Positions 31,896-41,186 are shown, counted from the first letter of the stretch. The stretch: 64,000 bases of DNA from Sphingomonas sp. QA11 (GCF_028473665.1 NZ_CP098774.1:248001-312000), one strand, 5' to 3'. Made by a program: numbers and translations. Notes: a model not told the origin generated them from the sequence alone.

Positions 31896-33257
31896 ATGTC
31901 GTCCATGAAGCGGCTCATCGCGCTGTTCGCGGTTTCCATCCTCCTCTGGGCTCAACCGGTCGCGGCGCAATCGATCCTGCGCGACGCCGAGACCGAGGCG
32001 ATGTTCAACGACATGTCGCGCGGCCTGATCCTGGCGGCGGGGCTGTCGCCCAACAACGTCCGCGTCGTGCTGATCAACGATGATTCGATCAACGCCTTCG
32101 TCGTCGGGGGGCAGACCGTCTATGTTCATTCGGGCCTGCTCCAGGCGGCGGACAACGCCAATGAGGTCCAGGGCGTGATCGCGCACGAGCTCGGCCATAT
32201 CGCCGACGGGCATGTCATCCTGCAGGGCGCCGGCACCAGGCCGGCGATCGGCATCACCCTGCTCAGCATGGTGCTCGGCCTCGCCGCGATGGCGGCTGGC
32301 GCGGGGGATGCGGGCGCGGGAATCATGGCCGCCGGCCAGGCGGCGGGAATGGGCAAGTTCCTTGCCTTCACCCGCGTGCAGGAAGCGACGGCGGATGCCA
32401 CCGGCGCGAAATTCCTGCGCGAGGCCGGTATTAGCGGGCGGGGCATGCTGAGCTTCTTCAAGAAGCTGCAGAGCGAGGAATATGCCTATGGCCTGGCCAA
32501 TATCGATCCCTTCGCGCAGAGCCACCCGCTGAGCGGCGCGCGCATCGCCAATCTGACCGGGGACGTCATGTCCTCCCCCGCCTGGAACAAGCCGAACGAC
32601 CCTGCGCTGGAGGATCGGTTCCGTCGGGTGAAGGCCAAGCTGCGGGGCTATGTCGCGACCTATCAGCAGACGTTGAACGATTTCCCGGAGCACGACCAGT
32701 CGATCTACGCGCATTACGCCCGCGCCTATGCGTGGCATAAGGCCGGCTATCCCGACAAGGCGGACGCCGAATCCGAGGCGCTGGTGAAGGCAGTGCCGCA
32801 CGACCCCTATTTCCTCGAGATCAAGGGCCAGATCCTGCTCGAGGCGGGCAAGCCCAACGAAGCGCTTGGCCCCCTGCGCGAAGCGACCGAGCTGTCGCGC
32901 AACGCGCCGCTGATCGCCACGACCTTCGGCCATGCGCTGATCGCGACCGACAACAAGGCGAACTATCCGGAGGCGATTAAGGTCTTGCGCCAGGCGGTGG
33001 CGCGCGACGACGACAATCCGTTTGCCTGGTATCAGCTCGGTACTGCCTATTCACGGTCGGGCGACGAACCGCGTGCCCTGCTCGCGACGGCGGAGCAGGC
33101 GAGCCTGACCGGCGATGTCCGCACCGCGGCCTATGCCGCGCGGGGTGCGATGCAGGGGATCCCGCCCAACAGCAGCGACTGGATTCGCGCGCAGGACATC
33201 GCCATGACCGCGCAGAACGAAATGGACGACAACCCGAAGAAGTATAAACGCCGATGA
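31896..33257 (+). CDS. M48 family metalloprotease with TPR repeats (BepA-like)
   Basis: 453 residues. The signal peptide is MKRLIALFAVSILLWAQPVAA. The peptidase domain has zinc motif HELGH (His97, Glu98, His101) in QGVIAHELGHIADGH and a downstream ligand in RVQEATADATGAKF. A hydrophobic stretch (TLLSMVLGLAAMAAGAG) lies between. Residues ~260-450 are TPR-like repeats (HYARAYAWHKAGYPDKADAE, GKPNEALGPLREATEL, FAWYQLGTAYSRSGDEPRAL). It is the periplasmic quality-control protease and chaperone of the outer membrane. Start 31896 or 31905. It overlaps the next gene by 4 bases, suggesting a folding partner. Confidence 0.93.
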   Translation: MSSMKRLIALFAVSILLWAQPVAAQSILRDAETEAMFNDMSRGLILAAGLSPNNVRVVLINDDSINAFVVGGQTVYVHSGLLQAADNANEVQGVIAHELGHIADGHVILQGAGTRPAIGITLLSMVLGLAAMAAGAGDAGAGIMAAGQAAGMGKFLAFTRVQEATADATGAKFLREAGISGRGMLSFFKKLQSEEYAYGLANIDPFAQSHPLSGARIANLTGDVMSSPAWNKPNDPALEDRFRRVKAKLRGYVATYQQTLNDFPEHDQSIYAHYARAYAWHKAGYPDKADAESEALVKAVPHDPYFLEIKGQILLEAGKPNEALGPLREATELSRNAPLIATTFGHALIATDNKANYPEAIKVLRQAVARDDDNPFAWYQLGTAYSRSGDEPRALLATAEQASLTGDVRTAAYAARGAMQGIPPNSSDWIRAQDIAMTAQNEMDDNPKKYKRR

Positions 33258-34000
33258 TCGAACGCCTGTCGAAAAATCCGCTGGCGCTCGCCGCGCTGGC
33301 GCTGGCCGCTGCGTTGGTCGGCGCGGGCGCCCTGTGGCTGGTCCAGCTCGCCGCGCCCTCCTCGCTCGCCAGTGCTGATCAGGCGCGTGTCGAGCGTGTC
33401 GTGCACGATTATGTGCTCGCCCATCCCGAGATCATCCCCGAGGCGATGGACCGCCTGCGCGCGCGGGAGACGGGCAAGGCGATCGCGGCGAACAGCGATG
33501 CCATTCTGAAGCCGTTCGGCAGCGCCTGGGCGGGCAACCCGAACGGCGACGTCACCGTGGTCGAATATTTCGACTATAATTGCGGCTATTGCCGCGCCAG
33601 CCTGCCCAATGTCGCGCAGCTCATTGCGTCCGACCCCAAGGTGAAAGTGGTCTATCGCGAACTGCCGATCCTGGCCGAGACAAGCGCCGCCGCCGCCAGG
33701 CTGAGCCTTGCCGCCGCCGACCAAGGGAAGTTCACGGCATTCCATGACGCGCTGTACGCCGCCGGGCAGGTGACGCCGGAGAGCATGGCGGCCGCGGCGA
33801 AATCCGCTGGTATCGACATGCAGCGCGCCGCCGCGTTCGCACCGCGCGCGGAGGCGGAGATCGCCAGCAACCTCGCGATCATGCGGCAGCTCGGCATGAC
33901 CGGCACGCCGAGTTTCGTGATCGGGAATCATGTCGTCTCCTCGGTCCTCTCGTTCGAGGAGCTGCAGAAGGCGGTGGCGGCTGCGCGTGCCGCCAGCTGA
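33254..34000 (+). CDS. DsbA family thioredoxin-fold protein
   Basis: 248 residues. The N-terminal hydrophobic anchor is LAALALAAALVGAGALWLV. The active site is Cys110-Gly-Tyr-Cys113 in EYFDYNCGYCRASLPNV, with cis-Pro in MTGTPSFVIG. The long helical segment RVERVVHDYVLAHPEIIPEA before the thioredoxin part is typical of the ScsC/BdbD-like group (DSBA_oxidored with N-terminal Com1-like region). It would oxidise or isomerise disulfides in the periplasm. Its ATG overlaps the M48 protease stop (ATGA), so the two are made together. Confidence 0.92.
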   Translation: MIERLSKNPLALAALALAAALVGAGALWLVQLAAPSSLASADQARVERVVHDYVLAHPEIIPEAMDRLRARETGKAIAANSDAILKPFGSAWAGNPNGDVTVVEYFDYNCGYCRASLPNVAQLIASDPKVKVVYRELPILAETSAAAARLSLAAADQGKFTAFHDALYAAGQVTPESMAAAAKSAGIDMQRAAAFAPRAEAEIASNLAIMRQLGMTGTPSFVIGNHVVSSVLSFEELQKAVAAARAAS

Positions 34001-34066
34001 GTTTTCGCGGGGCGGTTGTTCCGCCCCGATGGCGACATTATTTGTGCCCCAACGAAAAGGGGCTCC

Positions 34067-35002
34067 ATGGAAACCATCCTGTCCGTAAAGGGCGTCTCCA
34101 AGACTTATGCGTCCGGCCATCGTGCGCTCGAACCGGTCGATCTCGATATCAGGAAAGGCGAAATCTTCGCGCTGCTCGGGCCGAACGGCGCCGGCAAGAC
34201 GACGCTGATCAGCATCATCTGCGGGATCGTCACGCCCTCGTCGGGCAGCGTCACGGTGATGGGGCATGATGCGCTGACCGATTATCGCTCGGCGCGCCGG
34301 CTGATCGGGCTGGTGCCGCAGGAGCTGTCGGTCGACATGTTCGAGACGGTGCTGGCGACCGTCCGTTTCAGCCGCCGCCTGTTCGGGCGGCCCGGGCACG
34401 ATGCCTATATCGAACAGGTGCTGCGCGACCTGTCATTGTGGGACAAGCGCAAGTCGAAGATCATGGAATTGTCGGGTGGCATGAAGCGCCGCGTGCTGAT
34501 CGCCAAGGCGCTGTCCCACGAACCCGACATCCTGTTCCTCGACGAGCCCACGGCGGGCGTCGACGTGTCGCTTCGCCGCGACATGTGGAAGCTGATCCAC
34601 CGGCTGCGCGAAAAGGGCACGACCATCATCCTGACCACTCATTATATCGACGAGGCGGAGGAGATGGCGGACCGGGTCGGCGTGATCGACAAGGGCAGGA
34701 TCATCCTGGTCGAGCAGAAGGCCGAGCTGATGAAGCGGCTGGGCAAGCGGCAGATGCTGATCTCGCTGCAGGAGCCGATGACGAGCGTGCCGGCCGCGCT
34801 GGGCGAATGGCAGGTCGAACTGGCCGATGAGGGCCGCACGCTGACCTACAGCTTCAACGCGGAGGACGAGCATATCCCGGCGCTGCTGGGCAAGCTCGGC
34901 GAGCTCGGTATCGGTTACAAGGACCTGGAGACTCACAAGAGCTCGCTCGAGGACATCTTCGTCGACCTTGTCGAACACAAGCCGGCGGAGAAAGCGGCAT
35001 GA
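34067..35002 (+). CDS. ABC transporter ATP-binding protein (YadG-like)
   Basis: 311 residues. Walker [14 protein letters not shown] (about 37-49); signature: [17 protein letters not shown]; Walker [15 protein letters not shown]; switch His in [16 protein letters not shown]. The C-terminal ~80 residues form the regulatory extension of drug/polysaccharide export ATPases. It powers the permease encoded next, which overlaps by 4 bases. The YadG/YadH pair is the closest known layout; the substrate is unknown. The ATG at 34067 is preferred to an upstream in-frame start. Confidence 0.93.
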   Translation: METILSVKGVSKTYASGHRALEPVDLDIRKGEIFALLGPNGAGKTTLISIICGIVTPSSGSVTVMGHDALTDYRSARRLIGLVPQELSVDMFETVLATVRFSRRLFGRPGHDAYIEQVLRDLSLWDKRKSKIMELSGGMKRRVLIAKALSHEPDILFLDEPTAGVDVSLRRDMWKLIHRLREKGTTIILTTHYIDEAEEMADRVGVIDKGRIILVEQKAELMKRLGKRQMLISLQEPMTSVPAALGEWQVELADEGRTLTYSFNAEDEHIPALLGKLGELGIGYKDLETHKSSLEDIFVDLVEHKPAEKAA

Positions 35003-35775
35003 GCGGGGCGGGTATCAACACCCATGGCATCTGGGCGATCTATCGCTTCGAGATGGCGCGCGCGCTGCGCACCTTGTGGCAGAGCCTGGTCACGCCGGTG
35101 ATCACCACGTCGCTTTATTTCGTGGTGTTCGGCGGCGCGATCGGATCGCGCATGCAGGAGGTTGGCGGGGTCGGTTACGGCAGCTTCATCGTGCCCGGTC
35201 TCATCATGCTGTCGCTGCTGACCCAGAGCATCTCCAATGCGTCTATCGGCATCTATTTCCCCAAATTCACCGGCACCATGTTCGAACTTCTCTCGGCGCC
35301 CGTCTCGGCGATGGAGATGGTGGTCGGCTATGTCGGCGCGGCGGCGACCAAGTCGATCGTGCTGGGGCTGATCATCCTCGCCACGGCGGCGCTATTCGTG
35401 CCGCTGCACATCGCGCACCCGCTGGCGATGCTGACCTTCCTGGTGCTGACCAGCGTGACGTTCAGCCTGTTCGGCTTCATCATCGGCATCTGGGCCAAGG
35501 GGTTCGAGCAGCTGAGCTTCGTGCCCGCGCTGCTGATCACGCCGCTGACCTTCCTTGGTGGCGCCTTCTACTCGATCGACATGCTGCCCGAGCCGTGGCG
35601 CACGGTCAGCCTGTTCAACCCGGTCGTCTATCTGGTCAGCGGATTCCGCTGGGCGTTCTTCGACAAGGGCGATGTCAGTGTCGCGGTGAGCCTTGGCGTG
35701 ACGGCGCTGTTCCTGGTGGCGTGCCTCGTGCTGGTCGGGTGGATCTTCAAGACCGGCTGGCGCCTGAAGAATTGA
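34999..35775 (+). CDS. ABC-2 type transporter permease (YadH-like)
   Basis: 258 residues with about six membrane helices: [98 protein letters not shown] and [36 protein letters not shown] and LVSGFRWAF are signature blocks of the ABC-2 export permeases. It partners with the ATPase just upstream (ATGA overlap). A palindrome follows its stop, and the next gene is convergent. Confidence 0.92.
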   Translation: MSGAGINTHGIWAIYRFEMARALRTLWQSLVTPVITTSLYFVVFGGAIGSRMQEVGGVGYGSFIVPGLIMLSLLTQSISNASIGIYFPKFTGTMFELLSAPVSAMEMVVGYVGAAATKSIVLGLIILATAALFVPLHIAHPLAMLTFLVLTSVTFSLFGFIIGIWAKGFEQLSFVPALLITPLTFLGGAFYSIDMLPEPWRTVSLFNPVVYLVSGFRWAFFDKGDVSVAVSLGVTALFLVACLVLVGWIFKTGWRLKN

Positions 35776-35780
35776 TCCAA

Positions 35781-35803
35781 ATCCTCCCCGGAACGGGGAG
35801 GAT
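35781..35803. terminator. Palindrome between convergent permease and hydrolase genes
   Basis: ATCCTCCCC (35781-35789) and GGGGAGGAT (35795-35803) flank GGAAC. It lies between the two stop codons (35775 and 35808) and can end both transcripts. It is almost the same as the palindrome at 17358-17378. Confidence 0.65.
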
Positions 35804-35807
35804 CTGA

Positions 35808-37682
35808 TCACATCACCGGCAGCGTCACCTTCGACCCGGCGCACACCTTTTGCGTCGCCTTCACGAAATCGCCGGCCCTGGCGCGGGCGATGTTCGGCAC
35901 GAATTTCTGCGGGTTGCGGTCGAGCATCGGGAACCAGCTCGACTGGACCTGCACCATGATGCGGTGCCCCTTGAGGAAGACGTGGTCACGCTCGTGCAGC
36001 GGCACGTCCCAGGCCATGACCTTGCCCGGCACCAGCGCCTGGGGCGCCGTGTCGCTGGCGAGGAAGCGGCCGCGACGAACGTCCATCGCGATCGGGAGCT
36101 GATAGCCATTCAATGACCTGGCATAGTCGCCGGGCTGAAATTGTTCGGGCGCCTTCACATAATTGTCGGGGAAGACGTCGATCAGCTTGACCACGAAATC
36201 GCTGTCGGTGCCGCTGGTCGAGGCCATCAGCCTCGCGGCGACGCTGCCGGTGACGGTGAGGTTCGCGGTCAGCGGCGCGGTCATGTAGCTCAGCACGTCG
36301 GGCCGCCCGCCGAGGAAGCGCTGGTCGGCCGCTTCCCACCAGCGCCAGTCGGGGCTGAGATAGGTGCCCGACATCGGCCGCTGGCGGAACGGCACCGGGT
36401 TCGCGGGATCGGAGACATAATCGCGGCACGCTTCGCCGGCCGGGGGCGCGGTGAAGGAGAGCGAACCGTCGGCGTGGAGGAACAGGTCCTTCGCCCTGGC
36501 GCCGGTCGCCGGCCAGCTTTTATAGTCCTGCCATTTCCAGCTGCCGCCCTGGAAGCTCTTCACGCCAGCTTCGGGCCGCTTGCCCTTGCCGTGGAGCCAA
36601 TAAGCGAAAAAGGGCGCCTCGATCTGGTCGAGGAACTGCTGGCCGCTCGGCACGCCATAAGGGATGGGGCCGAGGGTGTCGTTGGACGTGCGCCAGGTAC
36701 CGTGCGCCCAGGGGCCGGCGACCATCGACACGAGCCCGTCGGGATCGTTCTGCTTCTGCTTGAAATAGATCTGCCAGGAGCCCCAGGGGTCCTCCTGGTC
36801 CCAATAGCCGGCGACGTTCAGCGTCGGCACCGTCGCCTTGCCGAGCGTGTCGCTCCAGCGCTGGCTCGTATAGAAGCTGTCGTGATTGGGGTGGTCGAGC
36901 AGCGACGTGAACATCGGCACCCGTCCCTTGAAGTACCGCTTGTCGATATTCTCGACAGGGCCGATCTTCAGGAACCAGTCATAGGTGTCGTAGCTGTCAT
37001 AGTCGAACGCCTTGTTGTCGTTCTTGTCGATCTGGAGCCCATAGACCCAGTCGGTCGCATAGCTCAGCCGCAGCGCGCCGTTGCGGTGCAGATCGTCGTT
37101 CATCCAATAGTCGATCCACGCCGCCTGCGGGCTGACCGCCTTCAGCGCCGGATGCGGATGGGCGAGCGCGACCGCCGCGGCGAAGCCGGGATAGGAGACG
37201 CCCATCATCCCGACCTTGCCGTTATTGTCCGGCACGTTCTTCACCAGCCAGTCGATCGAATCATAGGCATCGGTCGCCTCGTCGATCGCCTTGGGATCGT
37301 TCGGATGGACCGCCGTCGACAGGGTGAAGACGCCATCGGACTTGAAGCGCCCGCGCATCGATTGCGAGACGAAGATATAGCCGTCCCTGTCCAGCGCGGC
37401 CCAGCCCTTCGGCACCGACGACGGTGCGGTGAGGCTGAGGCCATAGGGCGTGCGCGAGAAGAGGATCGGCAACGGGCCGGTCTGGTTGCGCGGGCGAAGG
37501 ATGACGGTCTGCATCCTTGCGCCGTCGCGCATCGGCACCATCACCTCCTGGAGGATATAGGGCGATTGGGTGGTTTCGGCCGGGGCGGGAAGGGGGGCCG
37601 CCTGGGGATGGCCGGCGATCGCGGGAGCAGTCGCGCCGAGCAGGAGCGCCACGACGGCGCAGGCGGATTTCAGGTGATGCAC
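35808..37682 (-). CDS. Secreted CocE/NonD family hydrolase
   Basis: About 624 residues with a GTG start at 37682 (HHLKSACAVVALLLGATAPA is a signal peptide; GGGGAG lies just upstream). The alpha/beta-hydrolase nucleophile is Ser163 in GMMGVSYPGFAAAVALAH. VPMRDGARMQTVILRPRNQT, ILFSRTPYG, VSQSMRGRFKSDGVF and SYATDWVYGL are X-Pro dipeptidyl-peptidase/CocE blocks. The C-terminal jelly roll (LTVTGSVAARLMAST, FVVKLIDVFPDN) is present. Members hydrolyse esters or amides, such as alpha-amino acid esters and glutaryl-7-ACA. Substrate unknown. Confidence 0.92.
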   Translation of the reverse strand: MHHLKSACAVVALLLGATAPAIAGHPQAAPLPAPAETTQSPYILQEVMVPMRDGARMQTVILRPRNQTGPLPILFSRTPYGLSLTAPSSVPKGWAALDRDGYIFVSQSMRGRFKSDGVFTLSTAVHPNDPKAIDEATDAYDSIDWLVKNVPDNNGKVGMMGVSYPGFAAAVALAHPHPALKAVSPQAAWIDYWMNDDLHRNGALRLSYATDWVYGLQIDKNDNKAFDYDSYDTYDWFLKIGPVENIDKRYFKGRVPMFTSLLDHPNHDSFYTSQRWSDTLGKATVPTLNVAGYWDQEDPWGSWQIYFKQKQNDPDGLVSMVAGPWAHGTWRTSNDTLGPIPYGVPSGQQFLDQIEAPFFAYWLHGKGKRPEAGVKSFQGGSWKWQDYKSWPATGARAKDLFLHADGSLSFTAPPAGEACRDYVSDPANPVPFRQRPMSGTYLSPDWRWWEAADQRFLGGRPDVLSYMTAPLTANLTVTGSVAARLMASTSGTDSDFVVKLIDVFPDNYVKAPEQFQPGDYARSLNGYQLPIAMDVRRGRFLASDTAPQALVPGKVMAWDVPLHERDHVFLKGHRIMVQVQSSWFPMLDRNPQKFVPNIARARAGDFVKATQKVCAGSKVTLPVM

Positions 37683-37997
37683 GAAAGTCTCCCCGGCTTG
37701 ATGCCCGCATCCTGCGGCCGGACGGGCGGAAGTCAATCGTTGCGCACGGATACGACCCGCTTGCCTGGGCGGTTCGACATTCAGAACCGGCCCGTCGGCG
37801 GCCCAAAGAGGATGGTTCGCGCGGAGGCGCGGAGGACGCGGAGCAGCTGCGGCCGGCAGCTCGGGCGGTTTGCGGTGATAAGTACGTCCACAAACACGCA
37901 GCTTACCAGCGCCCGATGATCGAGCTCATATCAGCTCAGCGCCCTCCGCGCCTCTGCGCGAACCCTTCTCCTTGCTGCAACCGCGCCAACGGGCTGG
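37683..37997. other. Intergenic region with large inverted repeat
   Basis: 315 bases between the hydrolase start and the stop of the next minus-strand gene, without a supported gene. The main content is the inverted repeat at 37814-37964, annotated separately. Short open frames here are translations of the repeat. Confidence 0.6.
37814..37964. repeat. Palindromic dispersed element
   Basis: The ends GGTTCGCGCGGAGGCGCGGA (37814 onward) and TCCGCGCCTCTGCGCGAACC (to 37964) are near-perfect reverse complements, with about 105 bases between. This sequence type (CGCGGAGGCGCGGAGG) is familiar to me from between-gene regions of sphingomonads. It can form a large hairpin downstream of the nitrobindin-like gene. 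Confidence 0.75.
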
Positions 37998-38660
37998 TCA
38001 CGCATCCTTGGTCGCGTTCCGCTTCGCCAGGATCGCGGCCAGGGGATTGGGCCTGGGTTCCCCGACTTTCTTCAGGGTGTTCTGGTCGCGGTGTGTGAAC
38101 GGTGCCTCGCGGCCATGCACCAGGAGGACGGTATCGGTGACATAGCTCCAAGTGCCATCGGCATTGAAACTGATCTCGATGCGATAGTTGTCAGTCCGGA
38201 ACGCATATTCGAGAAAGGCGGTCGAGCAGATGCCATAGCCGGTCTCGCCACGGGTCGCGGACACCACCAGGCTGTCGGCGTCGGCAGTCGACTGGCCGGA
38301 AGCGAGCGCCACCTGGCCGCGCGGAATCGCCAGGGTCTGGAGAACGAGGCCGGTCGCGGGCTCCCACAGCCAGTAGCCGACCTGGTCGTGGAAGGTGATG
38401 TCCTCTTCCTCGGTCGTGATGTGGATGTGGTAGCGGAGCCCGTAGAAGAGCTGCGGCCCGTTCGCCTGCGGGTCGATCGGATCGAAATCGATATGCTCGA
38501 TGAAGACACGGCGTTCGGGTCCGTCCGCCTTTGGGTTCAGGTCGACGCCCTTGCGGGCGCGCCAGCGCCCCGCCAGCCGCCGAAGCGGCCCCAGATTGGC
38601 GAGCGTATCGGGATCGACGTCGCTTGGTTCGGTGAAGACGTCTTCCGGGAAACCAATCAT
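37998..38660 (-). CDS. Nitrobindin-like haem-binding beta-barrel protein (THAP4-like/DUF1794)
   Basis: 220 residues from MIGFPEDVFTEPSDVDPDTL. LANLGPLRRLAGRWRARKGVD opens the family's beta-barrel (WxGxG-like start is replaced by AGRWRA). YGLRYHIHITTEEEDITFHD, QVGYWLWEPATGLVLQTLAI and PRGQVALASGQSTADADS are the conserved strands, and the last matches the family's IPRG-x-x-LLAGG-like block. Members bind ferric haem and may detoxify peroxynitrite. The distal His and axial ligand cannot be placed with certainty by eye. No signal peptide. Confidence 0.8.
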   Translation of the reverse strand: MIGFPEDVFTEPSDVDPDTLANLGPLRRLAGRWRARKGVDLNPKADGPERRVFIEHIDFDPIDPQANGPQLFYGLRYHIHITTEEEDITFHDQVGYWLWEPATGLVLQTLAIPRGQVALASGQSTADADSLVVSATRGETGYGICSTAFLEYAFRTDNYRIEISFNADGTWSYVTDTVLLVHGREAPFTHRDQNTLKKVGEPRPNPLAAILAKRNATKDA

Positions 38661-38889
38661 CGGAGATCCTTTCGGGTTGAACGGCAAGGGAGCAGGTCGA
38701 GCGGGATTTTCAAAGCCCGATTTCGTTTCGGAAGCGTGTGGAAAGGGTGGCCTGGCTTGCGGTTCGTGGCGTTAATCGGGACGGTCGGCTGATATTCGTC
38801 GAATAATGCGGCCGGAATGGCACTTATTCGTTCATGAGGGGTTTCGGTACGCAATCGTATCAAAAACGATGTAACCTCAGGAGCAGAAT

Positions 38890-39645
38890 ATGAAGATGAT
38901 CACCCTGTGCAGCGCGCTGGCGCTGGCCGCGATCGGTTGCGCACCGCTTTCTGCCCAGCAGCCGCAGGATTGGCGCGGCAATGGCAGTTCAGGTTGGGAC
39001 CGCGATTCATTCTGGCGCGGTGCGCCCGCCGGCCCGCGCGAGCGGATCACCTTCCTGCAGCAGCGCATCGATCGCGGCGTGGCGGATCGCAGCCTCGACC
39101 GGGGCGAGGCACGCCGCGCGCAATATCAGCTCAACAGCATTCGCATGGATCTGAACCGTGGCCGCATGACACCCGATCGCCGCGACATGATCCTCGGCCG
39201 GCTTGACGATCTGAGCCGTTCGCTGCGCTGGATGCGCAACAACGACCGGGGCGGGTATCCGAACGGCCGTGACGGGTATCAAAACGGCCGTGACGGCTAT
39301 CAGAACGGCCGTGACGGCTATGGCGGCCAGGTCGTGACGCGCGAGGATGATCGCCGATTCGCGACCGACTATGACGCCTCGCGCGATTATCGCGACGATC
39401 CCCGCTATACGGAGCGTCGCCTGTCGTCGAACGACCAGGTCTATCGCGGTTCCGACGGGCGCTATTATTGCAAGCGCAATGACGGCACGACCGGCCTGAT
39501 CGTCGGTGCCATCGGTGGCGGCATCCTCGGCAACATCATCGATGGTGGCCATAACCGGGCAGCGGGCACGCTGATCGGCGGTGCGCTGGGCGCGCTGGCC
39601 GGCAAGTCGATCGACCAGAAGAACAGCGACGTCCGTTGCCGCTGA
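38890..39645 (+). CDS. Gly-zipper 2TM-like envelope protein with NGRDGYQ repeats (paralog C)
   Basis: 251 residues. The signal is MKMITLCSALALAAIGCAPL, with a Cys that could be a lipobox (LAAIGC). The helical part (~residues 50-115: ITFLQQRIDRGVADRSLDRG, EARRAQYQLNSIRMDLNRGR) precedes a tandem NGRDGYQ repeat. The C-terminal domain is shared with 13993 and 15183: YYCKRNDGTTGLIVGAIGGG, ILGNIIDGGHNRAAGTLIGG, ALGALAGKSIDQ, ending VRCR. It is probably a periplasmic or outer-membrane structural/stress protein. GGAG precedes the ATG. Confidence 0.82.
   Translation: MKMITLCSALALAAIGCAPLSAQQPQDWRGNGSSGWDRDSFWRGAPAGPRERITFLQQRIDRGVADRSLDRGEARRAQYQLNSIRMDLNRGRMTPDRRDMILGRLDDLSRSLRWMRNNDRGGYPNGRDGYQNGRDGYQNGRDGYGGQVVTREDDRRFATDYDASRDYRDDPRYTERRLSSNDQVYRGSDGRYYCKRNDGTTGLIVGAIGGGILGNIIDGGHNRAAGTLIGGALGALAGKSIDQKNSDVRCR
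39256..39321 (+). repeat. In-gene 21-bp tandem repeat
   Basis: Three near-identical 21-base units encode NGRDGYQ/NGRDGYG copies in the paralog C gene. The unit AACGGCCGTGACGGCTATCA varies by one or two bases. The copy number could vary between strains without breaking the frame. Confidence 0.85.
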
Positions 39646-39677
39646 TCGGCGGGGATCAATCTCTCGATAGTTAAAGG

Positions 39678-39705
39678 AGGCCCCGTCGACGAACCGGCGG
39701 GGCCT
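39678..39705 (+). terminator. Hairpin after the paralog C gene
   Basis: AGGCCCCG (39678-39685) pairs with CGGGGCCT (39698-39705). It is 32 bases after the stop. The following CGTCGTTTG has only a weak T-run. Confidence 0.6.
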
Positions 39706-39781
39706 CGTCGTTTGTGCGCGGTGCGTGCGGGCGCCGGGTAGACGCCGTATGGTCGATTCGATCGGCCCCGGGGAGGGAATC

Positions 39782-40738
39782 ATGGCCAGTTTCATCATCT
39801 GCCGGCAGGCTGCGCGTGTGGCCGCGGGGCTTGCGGTCGTCGCGGCCGGCACCGCCTTTGCCGAGACCATCACGATCAGCGGACATTTTCCCGCGCGGAA
39901 CCGCGAGGCGAGTTATCTGCAGCGGCTGGCGATCGACCAGTTCCGCGGCCGCGATGGCGCGCAACTCTCCAACGCGATCGGCGATGCGCTCGCCGAGGCC
40001 CGGAACGGGAGCGGACCTCATTTCATGCTGCTCGGCGATCCCGGCACCCGGGCTGACGGCGTGCTGAGCGGATCGGCAACGTCGGACTGGGAGGAGCACA
40101 GGGTGCAACTCACGCGCAACCGCTGCGTCGAGCGTGCAGAGCCGGAGCCGGGGAAAAAAGGCGACGGCAAATGCACCAGACATGAAGACGTGCCGGTCCC
40201 GTGCATGGAGCGCACGACGAGCCTGACCGCGTCGCTGCGCATCGTGCGCACGCGAGACGGCGCGATCGTCTATAGTTCGACCAAGCCCCGCAGCGAGACG
40301 ATAAGCTGGTGTCCCGGCGAAAGCCCTTCGCGCAGTGCCGAAGCCACGATTGCGAGCATGATCGACGATATCGCCGGGGAGACGCGCGGCGATATCGCGC
40401 CGAAAGGCGAGACCTACAAGGTCCGGTATCGGGAGGATCGCACCGGCCTGTCGAAACACTTGGCTGAGCAGTTCAAGGCAGTGCTACGGCAGACCAAGAC
40501 CGATGGCCCGGGCGCCTGTGCCGGCTGGGCGTCGATCGCTCGCGAGCAGCCTGGCCAGCACGCGCTCCTCTTCAACATGGGGCTGTGCACCGAGGAACGC
40601 GGGGATTATCCGGGGGCGATCGATCTGTACCGCCAGGCCGGGGCCGCGAAGCATGGGGACGACGTCAAGGTGGCGATCGGCCGGGCCCAGTCGCTGATCG
40701 CGGGCGCCGAGGATGAGGCGCGTTTCCGGCGCCGCTAG
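39782..40738 (+). CDS. Secreted protein with C-terminal TPR-like segment, unknown
   Basis: 318 residues. The signal is MASFIICRQAARVAAGLAVV...AFAET. The middle has an unusual Cys-rich stretch (NRCVERAEPEPGKKGDGKC, EDVPVPCMERTTSLTASLRI, SETISWCPGESPSRSAEA). The end, PGQHALLFNMGLCTEERGDY and PGAIDLYRQAGAAKHGDDVK, resembles a single TPR. GGGGAGGGAATC precedes the ATG. The TSLTASLRIVRTRDGAIVYS block recalls periplasmic proteins that test for an outer-membrane or lipoprotein partner. I know no named family. Confidence 0.7.
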   Translation: MASFIICRQAARVAAGLAVVAAGTAFAETITISGHFPARNREASYLQRLAIDQFRGRDGAQLSNAIGDALAEARNGSGPHFMLLGDPGTRADGVLSGSATSDWEEHRVQLTRNRCVERAEPEPGKKGDGKCTRHEDVPVPCMERTTSLTASLRIVRTRDGAIVYSSTKPRSETISWCPGESPSRSAEATIASMIDDIAGETRGDIAPKGETYKVRYREDRTGLSKHLAEQFKAVLRQTKTDGPGACAGWASIAREQPGQHALLFNMGLCTEERGDYPGAIDLYRQAGAAKHGDDVKVAIGRAQSLIAGAEDEARFRRR

Positions 40739-40750
40739 CCCGAAAAAGGT

Positions 40751-40782
40751 CCGCCACGCCGAAAGCGGGTCCGACGTGGCGG
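40751..40782. terminator. Hairpin between convergent genes
   Basis: CCGCCACG (40751-40758) pairs with CGTGGCGG (40775-40782), 12 bases after the plus-strand stop (40738) and 29 bases past the minus-strand stop (40811). It is likely used in both directions. Confidence 0.6.
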
Positions 40783-40810
40783 TAGTAGGACAGGGTTAGA
40801 GACGAGAACT

Positions 40811-41035
40811 TTAGTTGCGCGCGACGGGGGCCTTGGCGGGCTGGTCGTTGCGGGCGATCTCGGGCGCCTTCGCGTCGCACTTGACGATCGGGGTGGTGAT
40901 ACCCTTGCCGTGCGGCGCGACGTGCTGGGCCAGGGCGCATTGGCGGGCGCCATCGGTACGCGGCGCATCCGACGCGGCGACGGCCGGGGCGGCGGCGCCC
41001 AGCAGCGCGGCAGTGAAAGCGATACGGACAAGCAT
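40811..41035 (-). CDS. Small secreted protein, unknown
   Basis: 74 residues. The signal peptide is MLVRIAFTAALLGAAAPAVA. The mature 50 residues are SDAPRTDGARQCALAQHVAP HGK-type polar sequence with two Cys (RQCALAQ, IVKCDAK), which may form a disulfide, and a Lys/Ala/Pro-rich end. It lies upstream of and divergent from the response regulator gene. No function is known. Confidence 0.65.
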   Translation of the reverse strand: MLVRIAFTAALLGAAAPAVAASDAPRTDGARQCALAQHVAPHGKGITTPIVKCDAKAPEIARNDQPAKAPVARN

Positions 41036-41186
41036 GGACTATTCCTCGTAAATAATTGCGAGTATGCCCTATAGCCGCGTGGTCTTTGCTGGCCTTGCGC
41101 CGGTCGGTGACAAAGTGTTGCTGGCTGCGTTACGGCCATCGAAGCGATTGACCCTCACGGAGCACCTTCCTACCTCGCACTGCAAC

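Noticed and set aside
36141..37919. 592-residue plus-strand open frame over the CocE/NonD gene
   Set aside because: Antisense shadow of a well-supported hydrolase, with shadow-type composition.
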